Shown piece after piece: positions 1-8,986 of a stretch of DNA of 64,000 nucleotides. The position numbers and the translations under genes were made by a program. The notes beneath the pieces were generated by a model. The model saw only the letters and a program-made list of their open reading frames with translations, was not told the DNA's origin and did no database searches. The stretch is from Phreatobacter sp. (lineage in GTDB: Bacteria; Pseudomonadota; Alphaproteobacteria; Rhizobiales; Phreatobacteraceae): positions 1 through 64,000 of the forward strand of contig NZ_JAEULY010000009.1 in NCBI RefSeq assembly GCF_016793595.1, given 5' to 3'. Position 1 is the first letter of the stretch; every line of letters begins with the position of its first letter.

Positions 1-75
1 ATCGGCGCGCGGCGACAAGCATTGCCGCTGGTTCCGCTTGTCTCCGGGCCCGAGCTTTGGCAGGAAGGCGGCACC

Positions 76-165
76 GGAGAGGTGGCCGAGTGGTTTAAGG
101 CAGCGGTCTTGAAAACCGCCGTGGGTTCACGCCCACCGTGAGTTCGAATCTCACCCTCTCCGCCA
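76..165 (+). tRNA. tRNA-Ser (anticodon UGA)
   Basis: Class II tRNA of 90 bases with an encoded CCA end (163-165). The acceptor strands are 76-82 and 155-161, seven Watson-Crick pairs, with discriminator G162. The anticodon stem is 103-107/115-119, and the seven-base loop 108-114 carries TGA at 110-112, which reads UCN serine codons. A long variable arm lies between the anticodon stem and the T arm, as expected for serine, and the T loop contains GTTCGAATC. Transcribed rightward, convergent with the ABC-F gene. Confidence 0.97.
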
Positions 166-174
166 TTTCTCTGA

Positions 175-215
175 TCTCACGCCAGTTCGCTTCGCTCACG
201 GCTCCGATGGGGCGG
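175..215 (+). repeat. 41-base direct repeat, copy 1
   Basis: This 41-base block starts 10 bases after the tRNA-Ser CCA end and recurs without mismatch at 292-332. Similarity continues leftward in broken form: the 12 bases at 157-168 (end of the acceptor stem, CCA and TTT) recur at 274-285. The second copy therefore looks like a partial duplication of the tRNA 3' end plus its trailer. Confidence 0.9.
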
Positions 216-254
216 CCTTTCGGCCGGTCGCGCAGTCGCGCTCCTGGCTCCGAT

Positions 255-272
255 TTCGAACTTCGGTTCGAA
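255..272. other. 7-bp hairpin with TTCG tetraloop
   Basis: Arms 255-261 and 266-272 are perfectly complementary around a TTCG loop. The right arm reads GTTCGAA, the T-loop core of a tRNA, and is followed at once by the partial tRNA tail of the second repeat copy. No T-run follows on either strand, so a terminator role is only possible. Confidence 0.55.
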
Positions 273-291
273 TTCTCCGCCATTTCCTTTG

Positions 292-332
292 TCTCACGCC
301 AGTTCGCTTCGCTCACGGCTCCGATGGGGCGG
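292..332 (+). repeat. 41-base direct repeat, copy 2
   Basis: Exact second copy of the block at 175-215, beginning 117 bases further on. It is preceded at 266-285 by a shortened version of the tRNA-Ser 3' end (GGTTCGAA, then TCTCCGCCATTT) that lacks about six bases present in the real gene. It stops 24 bases before the end of the ABC-F gene. Confidence 0.9.
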
Positions 333-355
333 TCGAAGCGCGGGCAGGGTGTGGG

Positions 356-1978
<1,623 letters not shown>

Positions 1979-2104
1979 AACGCGCGGGCTACCCGATGAG
2001 ACTGTGTCACGGGGGGCAATACGCCATGCCGGGAGCGGGGGAAAGGGCGGGTGGGCGCCGGAATGGTGCGCCGCACCCAACAGGTCGCGGGTCAGTGATC
2101 CGTT

Positions 2105-2872
2105 CTAGTGCGTCTTCCTCCAGACAAGCAGCCTGCGCTCGACCTCGGCGATGATGGCCGCCGCGAGATAGCCGACCGCGCCCAGCAGGATGACGCCGGC
2201 GAAGAGATCGGGCGAGCGGAACATCCGGGCCGAGATCAGAATCCACTGACCGAGCCCGTCGAGCCCCGCGACGATCTCGCAGACGACCGACAGGATGAGC
2301 GCCACCGTCAGGCTGACGCGCATGCCGGCGAGAATGTCGGGCATGGCGGAGGGCAGGGAAATTTTCGTGACCGTTTCCAGCCGCGACAGGTTCAGGGCGC
2401 GCGCGACTTCAAGAAGGCGCGGCTCGACACCGGCATAGCCCTGGATGGTCGCCAGCAGCATGGGCCAGAGCGTACCGAAGGCGATGACGAAGATCGCCAT
2501 GCCCTCGCTGAGCCCGTAGAGCGCGATCGCCACCGGAATGATGGCGGAGACGGGCAGGGGACGCAGGAATTCCAGCGACGGCGCAACGTAGAGGCGCGCA
2601 CGCCGCGACGAGCCGATCAGCGAGCCGAGCACGATGGCGGCGATGGAGGCCGCGAGCCAGCCGAAGGTCATGTGCCGGAGCGTGCCGAGAAGCTTGCCGC
2701 CGAGCCCGCGATCGGTGAAGCCGTTGACCAGCGCGGCCCAGGCCCGGTCGGGTCCGGGCAGGAAGATCGGCGAGATCAGCTGTGCGTTGGCGACGAGCTG
2801 CCAGGCCATGACGAGGCTGGCCGCGAAGGCGAAACTGGCAATGCGCCAGGATATTTGCGCGAACGGCGTCAT
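2105..2872 (-). CDS. ABC transporter permease (taurine/nitrate/NMT1 type)
   Basis: 255 aa inner-membrane permease of the SsuC/TauC family (BPD_transp_1 fold), with about six hydrophobic helices. The EAA-loop signature that docks on the ATPase is visible as EVARALNLSRLETVTKISLP. Its ATG overlaps the stop of the preceding permease by four bases (ATGA, 2869-2872), so the two are translationally coupled and probably form a heterodimeric channel. It is the last gene of the binding-protein, regulator, ATPase, permease, permease operon. The substrate cannot be read from sequence. Confidence 0.9.
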   Translation of the reverse strand: MTPFAQISWRIASFAFAASLVMAWQLVANAQLISPIFLPGPDRAWAALVNGFTDRGLGGKLLGTLRHMTFGWLAASIAAIVLGSLIGSSRRARLYVAPSLEFLRPLPVSAIIPVAIALYGLSEGMAIFVIAFGTLWPMLLATIQGYAGVEPRLLEVARALNLSRLETVTKISLPSAMPDILAGMRVSLTVALILSVVCEIVAGLDGLGQWILISARMFRSPDLFAGVILLGAVGYLAAAIIAEVERRLLVWRKTH

Positions 2873-3636
2873 CGCATCGCCTCCGAGACAGCGGCACGGC
2901 CGAACAGGTGGCGCTGCGCGAGGAGCAAGGCGGCGTTCCAGGCGAAGCCGACAATGCCGATCCAGAGAAGGTAGCCGAGCATCACGTCCGGCCGCAGCGC
3001 CTGCTGCGCCGTCATCATGGCATGGCCGAGCCCTTGCGGGTTGATCGTGATCTCGACCGTCACGGCGACGATCAGGGCAGCGCCCGCCGCAAGCCGGAAG
3101 GCGACGAAGATCTGCGGCAGCGCCGCCGGCAGCACGATCTTGGTGACGCGCGCGAGCGGCGACAGGCGCAGCGCGCGGGCAACCTCCATGAGGCGCGGCT
3201 CGACTCCCCTGACAGCCGACCGCGTCAGGATCAGCGTCGCGAAGAGACAGGTCTTGGCGACGATCGAGAATTCCAGCGCATAGCCGAAGCCGAAGACCAT
3301 CAGGCCGATGGGCAGCAGCGCGACCGACGGGATCGGCCGGATCGATTCGATCGACACTTCCAGCAGCCGGTCGAGCGGCGGCAGGAGGCCCGTCAGCACG
3401 CCGAGCAGCAGTCCGATCGACGATCCGATGCCGAGGCCGATGATCGCGCCGAGCAGGGTGTCGCGGGTCGCCAGCAGCACCGAACCGTCGGCAAGCCCCT
3501 GGACGAGAGCCATGACGGCCGCTGACGGAGGCGCCAGCGCATCGCTCGCGATCGGAAAGGCCCTGAGCCAGATCTCGAAGCCCAGCACTGCCAGAGCCGG
3601 TAGGATGAGCCCTTTCAGCCGATCCGAGGACATCAC
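2869..3636 (-). CDS. ABC transporter permease (taurine/nitrate/NMT1 type)
   Basis: 255 aa second permease of the same system, with an EAA loop EVARALRLSPLARVTKIVLP. Two starts are possible: GTG at 3636, which overlaps the ATPase stop as GTGA, or ATG at 3633, which gives a TGATG junction. Both produce essentially the same protein. It overlaps the next permease by four bases. Its helices resemble those of its neighbour, suggesting an old duplication. Expected in the cytoplasmic membrane. Confidence 0.9.
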   Translation of the reverse strand: MMSSDRLKGLILPALAVLGFEIWLRAFPIASDALAPPSAAVMALVQGLADGSVLLATRDTLLGAIIGLGIGSSIGLLLGVLTGLLPPLDRLLEVSIESIRPIPSVALLPIGLMVFGFGYALEFSIVAKTCLFATLILTRSAVRGVEPRLMEVARALRLSPLARVTKIVLPAALPQIFVAFRLAAGAALIVAVTVEITINPQGLGHAMMTAQQALRPDVMLGYLLWIGIVGFAWNAALLLAQRHLFGRAAVSEAMR

Positions 3637-4430
3637 CGGTGGCCCTCCGACTTCTCGATGAAGTCGAACAGCTCGCGCCGCAGCCTGAGGAATTCGGGCT
3701 CCTCGCGGGTGGCGAGCTGGCTGCGCGGCCGCGGCAGGTCGACGTCGATCTCGATGCCGACACGGCCGGGATGCGGCAGAAGGCCGATGACCCGGTCGCC
3801 GAGATAGATCGCTTCCTCGAGGTCATGGGTGACGAAGATGATGGTGGCGCCGGAATCGGCATGCAGGGCCAATGTCTCGTCCTGCAGCGACTGGCGTGTC
3901 ATGGCGTCCAGTGCGCCGAAGGGCTCGTCCATCAGCAGCGCCTTGGGCTCCTGTGCAAGACAACGTGCGATCTGCAGGCGCTGCTGCATGCCGCCGGACA
4001 TCTCGGTTGGATATTTGTCGGCGTGATCGGAGAGCCCGACCTTGGCGAGGCAGGCCTCGATCCGGCCCTTGCGCTCGGCGGCCGGCACTTTGGCGGCCTC
4101 CAGAGCGAGCGCCACATTGCCGGTCGCGGTGCGCCAGGGCAGCAGCGCGCGGCCGTAGTCCTGAAAGATGATGGCGACGTCCTGGCGCGGCATGGTCATC
4201 GGCGCGCCATCGAACAGCACGGAACCCTCCGAGGGCCGGTAGAGCCCGCCGGCAAGGCGGAGCAGCGTGGTCTTGCCGCTGCCGGAGGCGCCGACGATGC
4301 ACAGGATCTCGCCCTTGCGGACGGTGATCTCGATACCGTCGAGGATCGGCTTGCCGCCGAGGGTGAGGCCGACGTCGCGAAATTCGTAGAGCGACTGCCG
4401 GCCGGCCGAGTTCATTGCGCTGTCGGTCAT
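3633..4430 (-). CDS. ABC transporter ATP-binding protein (SsuB/TauB family)
   Basis: 265 aa. Walker A GASGSGKTT is at residues 47-55, followed by a Q-loop (FQDY), signature MSGGMQQR, Walker B ALLMDEP and switch His in VTHD, so the ATPase should be active. The family powers import of small anions and heteroaromatics through TauC/SsuC-type permeases. Its ATG overlaps the stop of the GntR gene (ATGA, 4427-4430) and its stop overlaps the first permease, so regulator, ATPase and permeases are one coupled unit. Confidence 0.93.
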   Translation of the reverse strand: MTDSAMNSAGRQSLYEFRDVGLTLGGKPILDGIEITVRKGEILCIVGASGSGKTTLLRLAGGLYRPSEGSVLFDGAPMTMPRQDVAIIFQDYGRALLPWRTATGNVALALEAAKVPAAERKGRIEACLAKVGLSDHADKYPTEMSGGMQQRLQIARCLAQEPKALLMDEPFGALDAMTRQSLQDETLALHADSGATIIFVTHDLEEAIYLGDRVIGLLPHPGRVGIEIDVDLPRPRSQLATREEPEFLRLRRELFDFIEKSEGHR

Positions 4431-5125
4431 TGGTTTCCCGTCTCGGGATAGACGTATTTGAGCGTCGAATGGATGTGGGCGACCAGTTCGGCGCGGGCCG
4501 CTTCGAAGCCGCGTTCGAGCACGCGGTCGGCGAGCCGCTGGTGGGACGCGATGAAGCGGTCGGGGTCGGAGAGCTGCTTCATCATGATCCGCCGGTAGCG
4601 ATAGGCCTGGTCGTAGAGATCGGAGATTGCCTGCTTCAACCGCGCCGAGCCGGCAGCGCCGATCAACTCGGAATGAAAGGTCTTGTGGAGCTCGTCGAAC
4701 TCCTCGGTGCCTTCGCCGAAGGCCGAGCCGTGGCGCGCCACGTAGCGCTTCAGCCGGTGGAAGCTTGCGAGGACCGCAGCCTCCCAGGCATCCGCGCCAT
4801 TCTCGATGGACAGCCGCAGCGCCTCGGTTTCAAGGACGCAGCGGGTGTTGGTGATGTCGGCAAGATCGCTCCGCTCCAGCGGCGCGACGCGGAAGCCGCG
4901 CTGGCCGATGGCGATGATCAGATCGCGCGAGGCCAGCCGCGACAGCGCTTCCCGGACGGGCGTCGCCCCGATGCCGTAGCGCTGGACGAGGCCGACGACG
5001 CCGAGCCGCGACCCCGGTTGCAGCGATCCAGCGAGAATGTCCCGCTGGATCATCGCGATGGCCCGGTCGGTCAGCGTGTCCTGAACCGGCGCGGGATTGA
5101 GGTCGGCGGCGAGCGGACGCGCCAT
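4427..5125 (-). CDS. GntR family transcriptional regulator, FCD (FadR) subfamily
   Basis: 232 aa. Residues about 17-80 form the GntR winged helix, including the characteristic PVREALSRL recognition segment. The rest is an all-helical FCD domain, which normally binds a carboxylate ligand through a metal site. It lies inside the ABC operon, 10 bases after the binding-protein gene and overlapping the ATPase by four bases. Local control of the transporter and of the divergent FAH-family gene through 6069-6149 is inferred from position. The ligand is unknown. Confidence 0.9.
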   Translation of the reverse strand: MARPLAADLNPAPVQDTLTDRAIAMIQRDILAGSLQPGSRLGVVGLVQRYGIGATPVREALSRLASRDLIIAIGQRGFRVAPLERSDLADITNTRCVLETEALRLSIENGADAWEAAVLASFHRLKRYVARHGSAFGEGTEEFDELHKTFHSELIGAAGSARLKQAISDLYDQAYRYRRIMMKQLSDPDRFIASHQRLADRVLERGFEAARAELVAHIHSTLKYVYPETGNQ

Positions 5126-5135
5126 CGGCAGCCTC

Positions 5136-6068
5136 TCAGGGAAGGATGAGGGGCTCGGGGTTCGGCGTGCCCTGGAGCAGCTTCTGCTGCTTCATGACCT
5201 CGATCCACCAGCGCAGGTCGTTGGCGACGAGCGCCGGCTGCTGCCGGCTGCGCGGGACGGAGCGGACCAGCTCGATCTGCTGCTTGGTGAAATTGGCGAT
5301 CGACTGGGTGGCCTTCGCGTCATCGGTATTGGCGATCTCGGCCGCCTCGCGGATCGCGGCCCGGAAGGCCGCGACGGCCTGGGGATTTTGCGTCGCCCAG
5401 GCGCGGGCCGCCGCATAGAAGATGATCGGATCGGTGCGGTTGAGTTCGGCGACGTAGCGGGCGCCAACCGTGCCGACGCCGGCCTGCACCATGCGCGCCA
5501 CCGTCGGCTCGCCCGCCAGCACCACGTCCACCGCCTGCGAGCGAACGACATCCGCCATGGTCGGGAAACTGACCTCGACGAAGTTGACGCGGGCGGGATC
5601 GACGCCGCCTTCCATCAGCCACTTGACGAAGAGCACGTGCAGATAGGCGCCGAAGCCCGGCGCGCCGACCTTGCGGCCGACGAAATCGGCGGGCTTGGAC
5701 AGCGTCAGACCGTTGCGAACGAAGGCGGCGACGACCGGATTGGTCACCGGCGACATGACCGAGGCGCCGGCCACTGCCACGATGGGCAGGCCGCCATCGG
5801 CCGCCTGCAGGAAGACGCTCGAGGTCGGGCCGCCGATCTGGATTGAGTTCGACAGCAGCGCCGCCGGAATGTTCGAATTGATGCCGATCAGCACCATCTC
5901 CGCCTCGATGCCGTGGCGGCGGAAAATACCCTGGTCGACCGCGATCATCGCCGAGGAGCAGTCGCTCGTCGCGGTGCAGCCGATCTTGATGCGGTGCTGG
6001 GCGCTGGCGGCGCCCGGCGCCATCAGCAGTGCGGCGGATGCCGCGAGAAAGAGTGCGAACTTCTTCAT
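5136..6068 (-). CDS. ABC transporter substrate-binding protein (NMT1/SsuA-like)
   Basis: 310 aa periplasmic binding protein with a Sec signal peptide (MKKF start, hydrophobic core, cleavage after ASA at residue 23). The mature protein has the NMT1/SsuA fold seen in importers of sulfonates, nitrate, pyrimidine precursors and aromatic acids. Two cysteines lie close together near the mature N-terminus (GCTATSDC) and might form a disulfide. It is first in the minus-strand operon, starts opposite the FAH-family gene, and should define the imported substrate. Confidence 0.9.
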   Translation of the reverse strand: MKKFALFLAASAALLMAPGAASAQHRIKIGCTATSDCSSAMIAVDQGIFRRHGIEAEMVLIGINSNIPAALLSNSIQIGGPTSSVFLQAADGGLPIVAVAGASVMSPVTNPVVAAFVRNGLTLSKPADFVGRKVGAPGFGAYLHVLFVKWLMEGGVDPARVNFVEVSFPTMADVVRSQAVDVVLAGEPTVARMVQAGVGTVGARYVAELNRTDPIIFYAAARAWATQNPQAVAAFRAAIREAAEIANTDDAKATQSIANFTKQQIELVRSVPRSRQQPALVANDLRWWIEVMKQQKLLQGTPNPEPLILP

Positions 6069-6149
6069 GTTGACCTCCCGAGTACGGTTGTTGACTTCAG
6101 TGTTTTATCGATATTTCATCCTTATATATTTTCCTGAGGGAGGCAAGCC
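6069..6149. promoter_or_regulatory. Divergent promoter region, ABC operon / FAH-family gene
   Basis: Eighty-one bases between two divergent starts, markedly AT-rich from about 6097 to 6133 against a GC-rich background. TTGACT at 6091-6096 is a reasonable plus-strand -35 element, but no well-spaced -10 stands out. The strong ribosome binding site GAGGGAGG at 6136-6143 supports the GTG start at 6150. The in-operon GntR protein is the likely binder, though no clear operator was recognised. Confidence 0.5.
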
Positions 6150-7139
6150 GTGAAACTGGCGACCATCGTCCACCAGAATGCAGAGAAGCTCGCCGTCGTG
6201 CTTGGCGATGGCGCTGAATTTTTCGACATTGCCGCAGCGGCGCGGCGCAGCGGGCAGGGCGCCGAGTCCTTCGGGTCGATGCTCGACCTGATCGATGGCG
6301 GCGATCGCGCGCTGGACGCGGCGCGAGGCCTGATCGATGCGCGAGGCGGCGAGGCGGACCTGCGCTATCGTGCGGGCGACGTCACCCTGCTCGCCCCGCT
6401 GCCTCTTCCTCGCCAGATGCGCGACGGCATGTCCTTCCCGCAGCACATCCTCCAGAGCCCGAAGGGCAGCGCCAAGATGGCCGCCCGCGCGCGGGGCGAC
6501 ATGGCGGAACTGAAGCGGCTCGAAGCCGAGCCTCTGGGAGAACTGCCGGAGGTCTATCGGCAGGTGCCGATCTATTACATCACCAACCGCTTCACGGTGG
6601 GCGCGCCGGGCTCGACGGTGAACTGGCCGAAATACTCGAAGGTGATGGACTACGAGCTGGAGCTTGGCTGCATCACCAAGGGCAGGGGCGCCGATATCTC
6701 CGCGGCCAAGGCGAAGGACCACATTTTCGGCTTCACGATCTTCAACGACTTCTCGGCGCGCGACGCGCAGCGCATCGAGATGGCCGGGCGGCTCGGGCCG
6801 GCCAAGGGCAAGAGCTTCAACAACAGCAATGTCCTGGGGCCGTGGATCGTCACCTATGACGAGATCGGCGATCCCTATTCCCTGCGCATGCAGGCGCGGA
6901 TCAACGGCGAGACGGTCTGCGACAATGTCAGCAAGGGCATGCTGTTCTCGTTCGAGCAGATCATCGCCCACATGTCGCAGGACGAGACGATCATGCCCGG
7001 CGAGTTCATCGGCTCCGGCACGGTCGGCAATGGCTGCGGGCTGGAGAACGGACGCCTGCTGAGCGACGGCGACCGGATCGAGCTTGAGATCGAGAAGATC
7101 GGCGTGCTCGCCAACTCGGTCCGGGTCCAGAAGGCCTGA
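6150..7139 (+). CDS. Fumarylacetoacetate hydrolase family protein
   Basis: 329 aa with a full FAH-fold C-terminal domain. Markers are YELELGCITKG (metal-binding carboxylates), HIFGFTIFNDFSARDAQ and the GKSFNNSNVLGPW segment. The family cleaves C-C bonds or decarboxylates and hydrates acyl-pyruvates such as products of aromatic ring cleavage. An N-terminal region of about 90 residues precedes the fold. The GTG start at 6150 has the binding site GAGGGAGG seven bases upstream. It is divergent from the transporter operon and convergent with the cyclase gene, suggesting catabolism of the imported compound. The exact reaction is not determinable. Confidence 0.9.
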   Translation: MKLATIVHQNAEKLAVVLGDGAEFFDIAAAARRSGQGAESFGSMLDLIDGGDRALDAARGLIDARGGEADLRYRAGDVTLLAPLPLPRQMRDGMSFPQHILQSPKGSAKMAARARGDMAELKRLEAEPLGELPEVYRQVPIYYITNRFTVGAPGSTVNWPKYSKVMDYELELGCITKGRGADISAAKAKDHIFGFTIFNDFSARDAQRIEMAGRLGPAKGKSFNNSNVLGPWIVTYDEIGDPYSLRMQARINGETVCDNVSKGMLFSFEQIIAHMSQDETIMPGEFIGSGTVGNGCGLENGRLLSDGDRIELEIEKIGVLANSVRVQKA

Positions 7140-7153
7140 CCGGTCGTTGACGT

Positions 7154-7182
7154 GAACGGCGGCGGAGGTTCCGCCGCCGTTC
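7154..7182. terminator. Bidirectional hairpin between convergent genes
   Basis: A perfect 13-bp stem (7154-7166 with 7170-7182) closes on a three-base loop. It sits 14 bases after the FAH-family stop and 16 bases before the cyclase stop on the other strand. It has no T-run, but its strength and placement between convergent genes fit a terminator for both. Confidence 0.75.
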
Positions 7183-7198
7183 CCGTGGCTGCAACCGT

Positions 7199-7972
7199 TC
7201 ATTCGATGATCGCGACGGCACGGGTCCAGCCGGCCGAAGCCCGCTCGATCTTCACGGGGAAGCAGACGACCATGAAGCCGGTCGAGGGCAGCTGCTCCAG
7301 GTTGTGCAGCTTTTCGATATGGGAATAGCCGATGTGGCGGCCGGCCTTGTGGCCTTCCCAGATGAGGCTGGCATCGCCGGTCTCGGCATATTTCCGCGCC
7401 GTGTGGACGAAGGGCGCGTCCCAGCTCCAGCCATCCGTGCCGGTGACCCTGACGCCGCGTTCGAGCAGGTACATGGTGGCCTCGTAGCCCATGCCGCAGC
7501 CCGAGGCGACGTAGTCGGCCCGGCCGAACTTCTTGCCGGCGCTGGTGTTCACCACGACGATGTTGAGTGGTTTCAGCTCGTGGCCGATCCGCTTCAGCTC
7601 GGCCTCCACCTCGGCCGCGCTGACGACATGGCCGTCGGGCAGGTGACGGAAATCGAGCTTCACCGCCGGCTGGAAGCACCATTCGAGCGGCACCTCGTCG
7701 ATGGTCCAGGACCGCTCGCCGCGATTCATGGTCGGGTGATAGTGCCAGGGCGCATCGAGATGGGTGCCGTTATGGGTGGACAGCGTCACGCGCTCGACCG
7801 CCCATGCCTGACCATCCGGCAGGTCCTCCGGCTTCATGCCGGGGAAGTTCGAGAGCATCCGCGCCATTCCGGCCTGATGGTCGGTGTACTCGATCGTGGG
7901 ATGGCCGCCCGGCGGATCGGCCGGCACGTCGTTCTGCAGGGGAATCGAGATGTCGATCAGTTTGCGGCTCAA
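7199..7972 (-). CDS. Cyclase family protein (kynurenine formamidase-like metal hydrolase)
   Basis: 257 aa from a TTG start at 7972. That start is preceded by GGAGGA (7981-7986) at eight bases; an ATG 11 codons upstream (8005) has no good binding site. The family signature HNGTHLDAPWH is the divalent-metal site of the cyclase/KynB fold, which hydrolyses formamides, lactones or cyclic amides. GTDGWSWDAPF and later His residues also fit. It probably acts with the neighbouring FAH-family enzyme on one substrate, but the tryptophan-kynurenine genes that would accompany a true KynB are absent. Confidence 0.88.
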   Translation of the reverse strand: MSRKLIDISIPLQNDVPADPPGGHPTIEYTDHQAGMARMLSNFPGMKPEDLPDGQAWAVERVTLSTHNGTHLDAPWHYHPTMNRGERSWTIDEVPLEWCFQPAVKLDFRHLPDGHVVSAAEVEAELKRIGHELKPLNIVVVNTSAGKKFGRADYVASGCGMGYEATMYLLERGVRVTGTDGWSWDAPFVHTARKYAETGDASLIWEGHKAGRHIGYSHIEKLHNLEQLPSTGFMVVCFPVKIERASAGWTRAVAIIE

Positions 7973-7980
7973 CGCTTGTT

Positions 7981-7986
7981 TCCTCC
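7981..7986 (-). promoter_or_regulatory. Ribosome binding site deciding a TTG start
   Basis: On the minus strand this reads GGAGGA, a near-perfect Shine-Dalgarno eight bases before TTG at 7972-7970. It is the main reason for shortening the cyclase gene relative to the upstream ATG. Confidence 0.75.
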
Positions 7987-8047
7987 GAATGCCGTGGAGC
8001 TTCATGCAGGCTCCGGTGGTGAAGAGTCGGAGGGCGTTCGCTCAAAG

Positions 8048-8063
8048 TCAAACGCGTGTTTGA
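8048..8063. promoter_or_regulatory. Probable TetR operator: TCAAAC-N4-GTTTGA
   Basis: A perfect 6-bp inverted repeat with a four-base spacer lies in the divergent intergenic region between the cyclase gene (start 7972) and the TetR gene (start 8163). Position and symmetry suit a TetR-type autoregulatory site controlling one or both genes. The assignment is by context only. Confidence 0.5.
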
Positions 8064-8162
8064 AACATCTGTTGGCCGTCGAGCGGGCAGCCGGCCGGTC
8101 CGAGATTGTGCTGACGGGCTTCGTGGTGACAGATTGCGGCAGGCCATCACATCCGGACGGAC

Positions 8163-8846
8163 ATGCCCGCCAAGCAAACACCTGCCAACGACACCGATGC
8201 GGCCTCGCGGATGCTGCAGGCCGCGGCCGGGCTCTATGCGGAGAAGGGGATCGGCAAGGTGTCCCTGCGCGAGCTCACCGCGAGAGCCGGGGTCAACCTC
8301 GCCGCGGTCAGCTATCATTTCGGCTCGAAGGAGGGCCTCGCCGAGGCCGTCTTCGAAACCCTCTCCCGCCGGGTCAACGGCAAGCGCGTCGCCGATCTCG
8401 ACGCCTATCTGGAGGCGCTCGGCACCCGCCGTCCAGCGCTCGACCGGGTCCTGTCCATCTTCGTCGCGCCCTATCTGGAGACAGGCAACGAACAGGAGGG
8501 CGTTCTCCTCGCGCGCTTCATCGTCCAGCACCGGCTTGAGCCCTCGGCGCTGACACGCAAGGTCATAAGCAAGCATTTCGACCCCATGGCCAAGCGCTTC
8601 ATCGCGGCGCTCGCGCTGGCCTGTCCTCATCTCGAGGTCAGGGACATCTCCTGGCGCTACCTGTTCACGGTCAGCGCGGTGGTGCTGACGCTGACCGATA
8701 CGACGAAGAACAACAGAATCGCCCGCCTGTCCGGCGGCAAGGCCGATACGTCGCGCACCGACGAGCTGCGCGTCGCGCTGCTGGATTTCCTGCGCAGCGG
8801 AATTTGGGGCGATGCGCCGAACGCCGACCGGGGCAGGCGGCGCTGA
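8163..8846 (+). CDS. TetR/AcrR family transcriptional regulator
   Basis: 227 aa. The N-terminal TetR helix-turn-helix is clear (residues about 16-62; VSLRELTARAGVNLAAVSYHFGSKEGL). The ligand-binding half resembles the CecR/YbiH C-terminal type. It is divergent from the cyclase gene, with a candidate palindromic operator in the spacer at 8048-8063. Control of itself and the cyclase gene is inferred from that arrangement. The ligand is unknown. Confidence 0.9.
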   Translation: MPAKQTPANDTDAASRMLQAAAGLYAEKGIGKVSLRELTARAGVNLAAVSYHFGSKEGLAEAVFETLSRRVNGKRVADLDAYLEALGTRRPALDRVLSIFVAPYLETGNEQEGVLLARFIVQHRLEPSALTRKVISKHFDPMAKRFIAALALACPHLEVRDISWRYLFTVSAVVLTLTDTTKNNRIARLSGGKADTSRTDELRVALLDFLRSGIWGDAPNADRGRRR

Positions 8847-8986
8847 CCGCGCGGCGGCCGGGTTTCCCGGGAGCGGGACGGGCGGGCGATCTTAAAGTCC
8901 GCTCAACCATGCGGGTCTTGGTGTTGGCGTCCGCCACGCTTTCGTCTCATTTGCACCGACACTGGAACGCTTCGTTAACGTCGGCT

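Noticed and set aside
95..316. Minus-strand open frame of 73 codons across the tRNA-Ser gene, with an internally repeated peptide
   Set aside because: It is the antisense of the tRNA and of the 41-base repeat; the peptide repeat merely reflects the DNA repeat. Such frames are a known annotation artefact.
7199..7972. True kynurenine formamidase KynB
   Set aside because: The HxGTHxDxPxH motif is shared by the whole cyclase family, and no kynureninase or tryptophan dioxygenase gene is adjacent; only the family name is justified.
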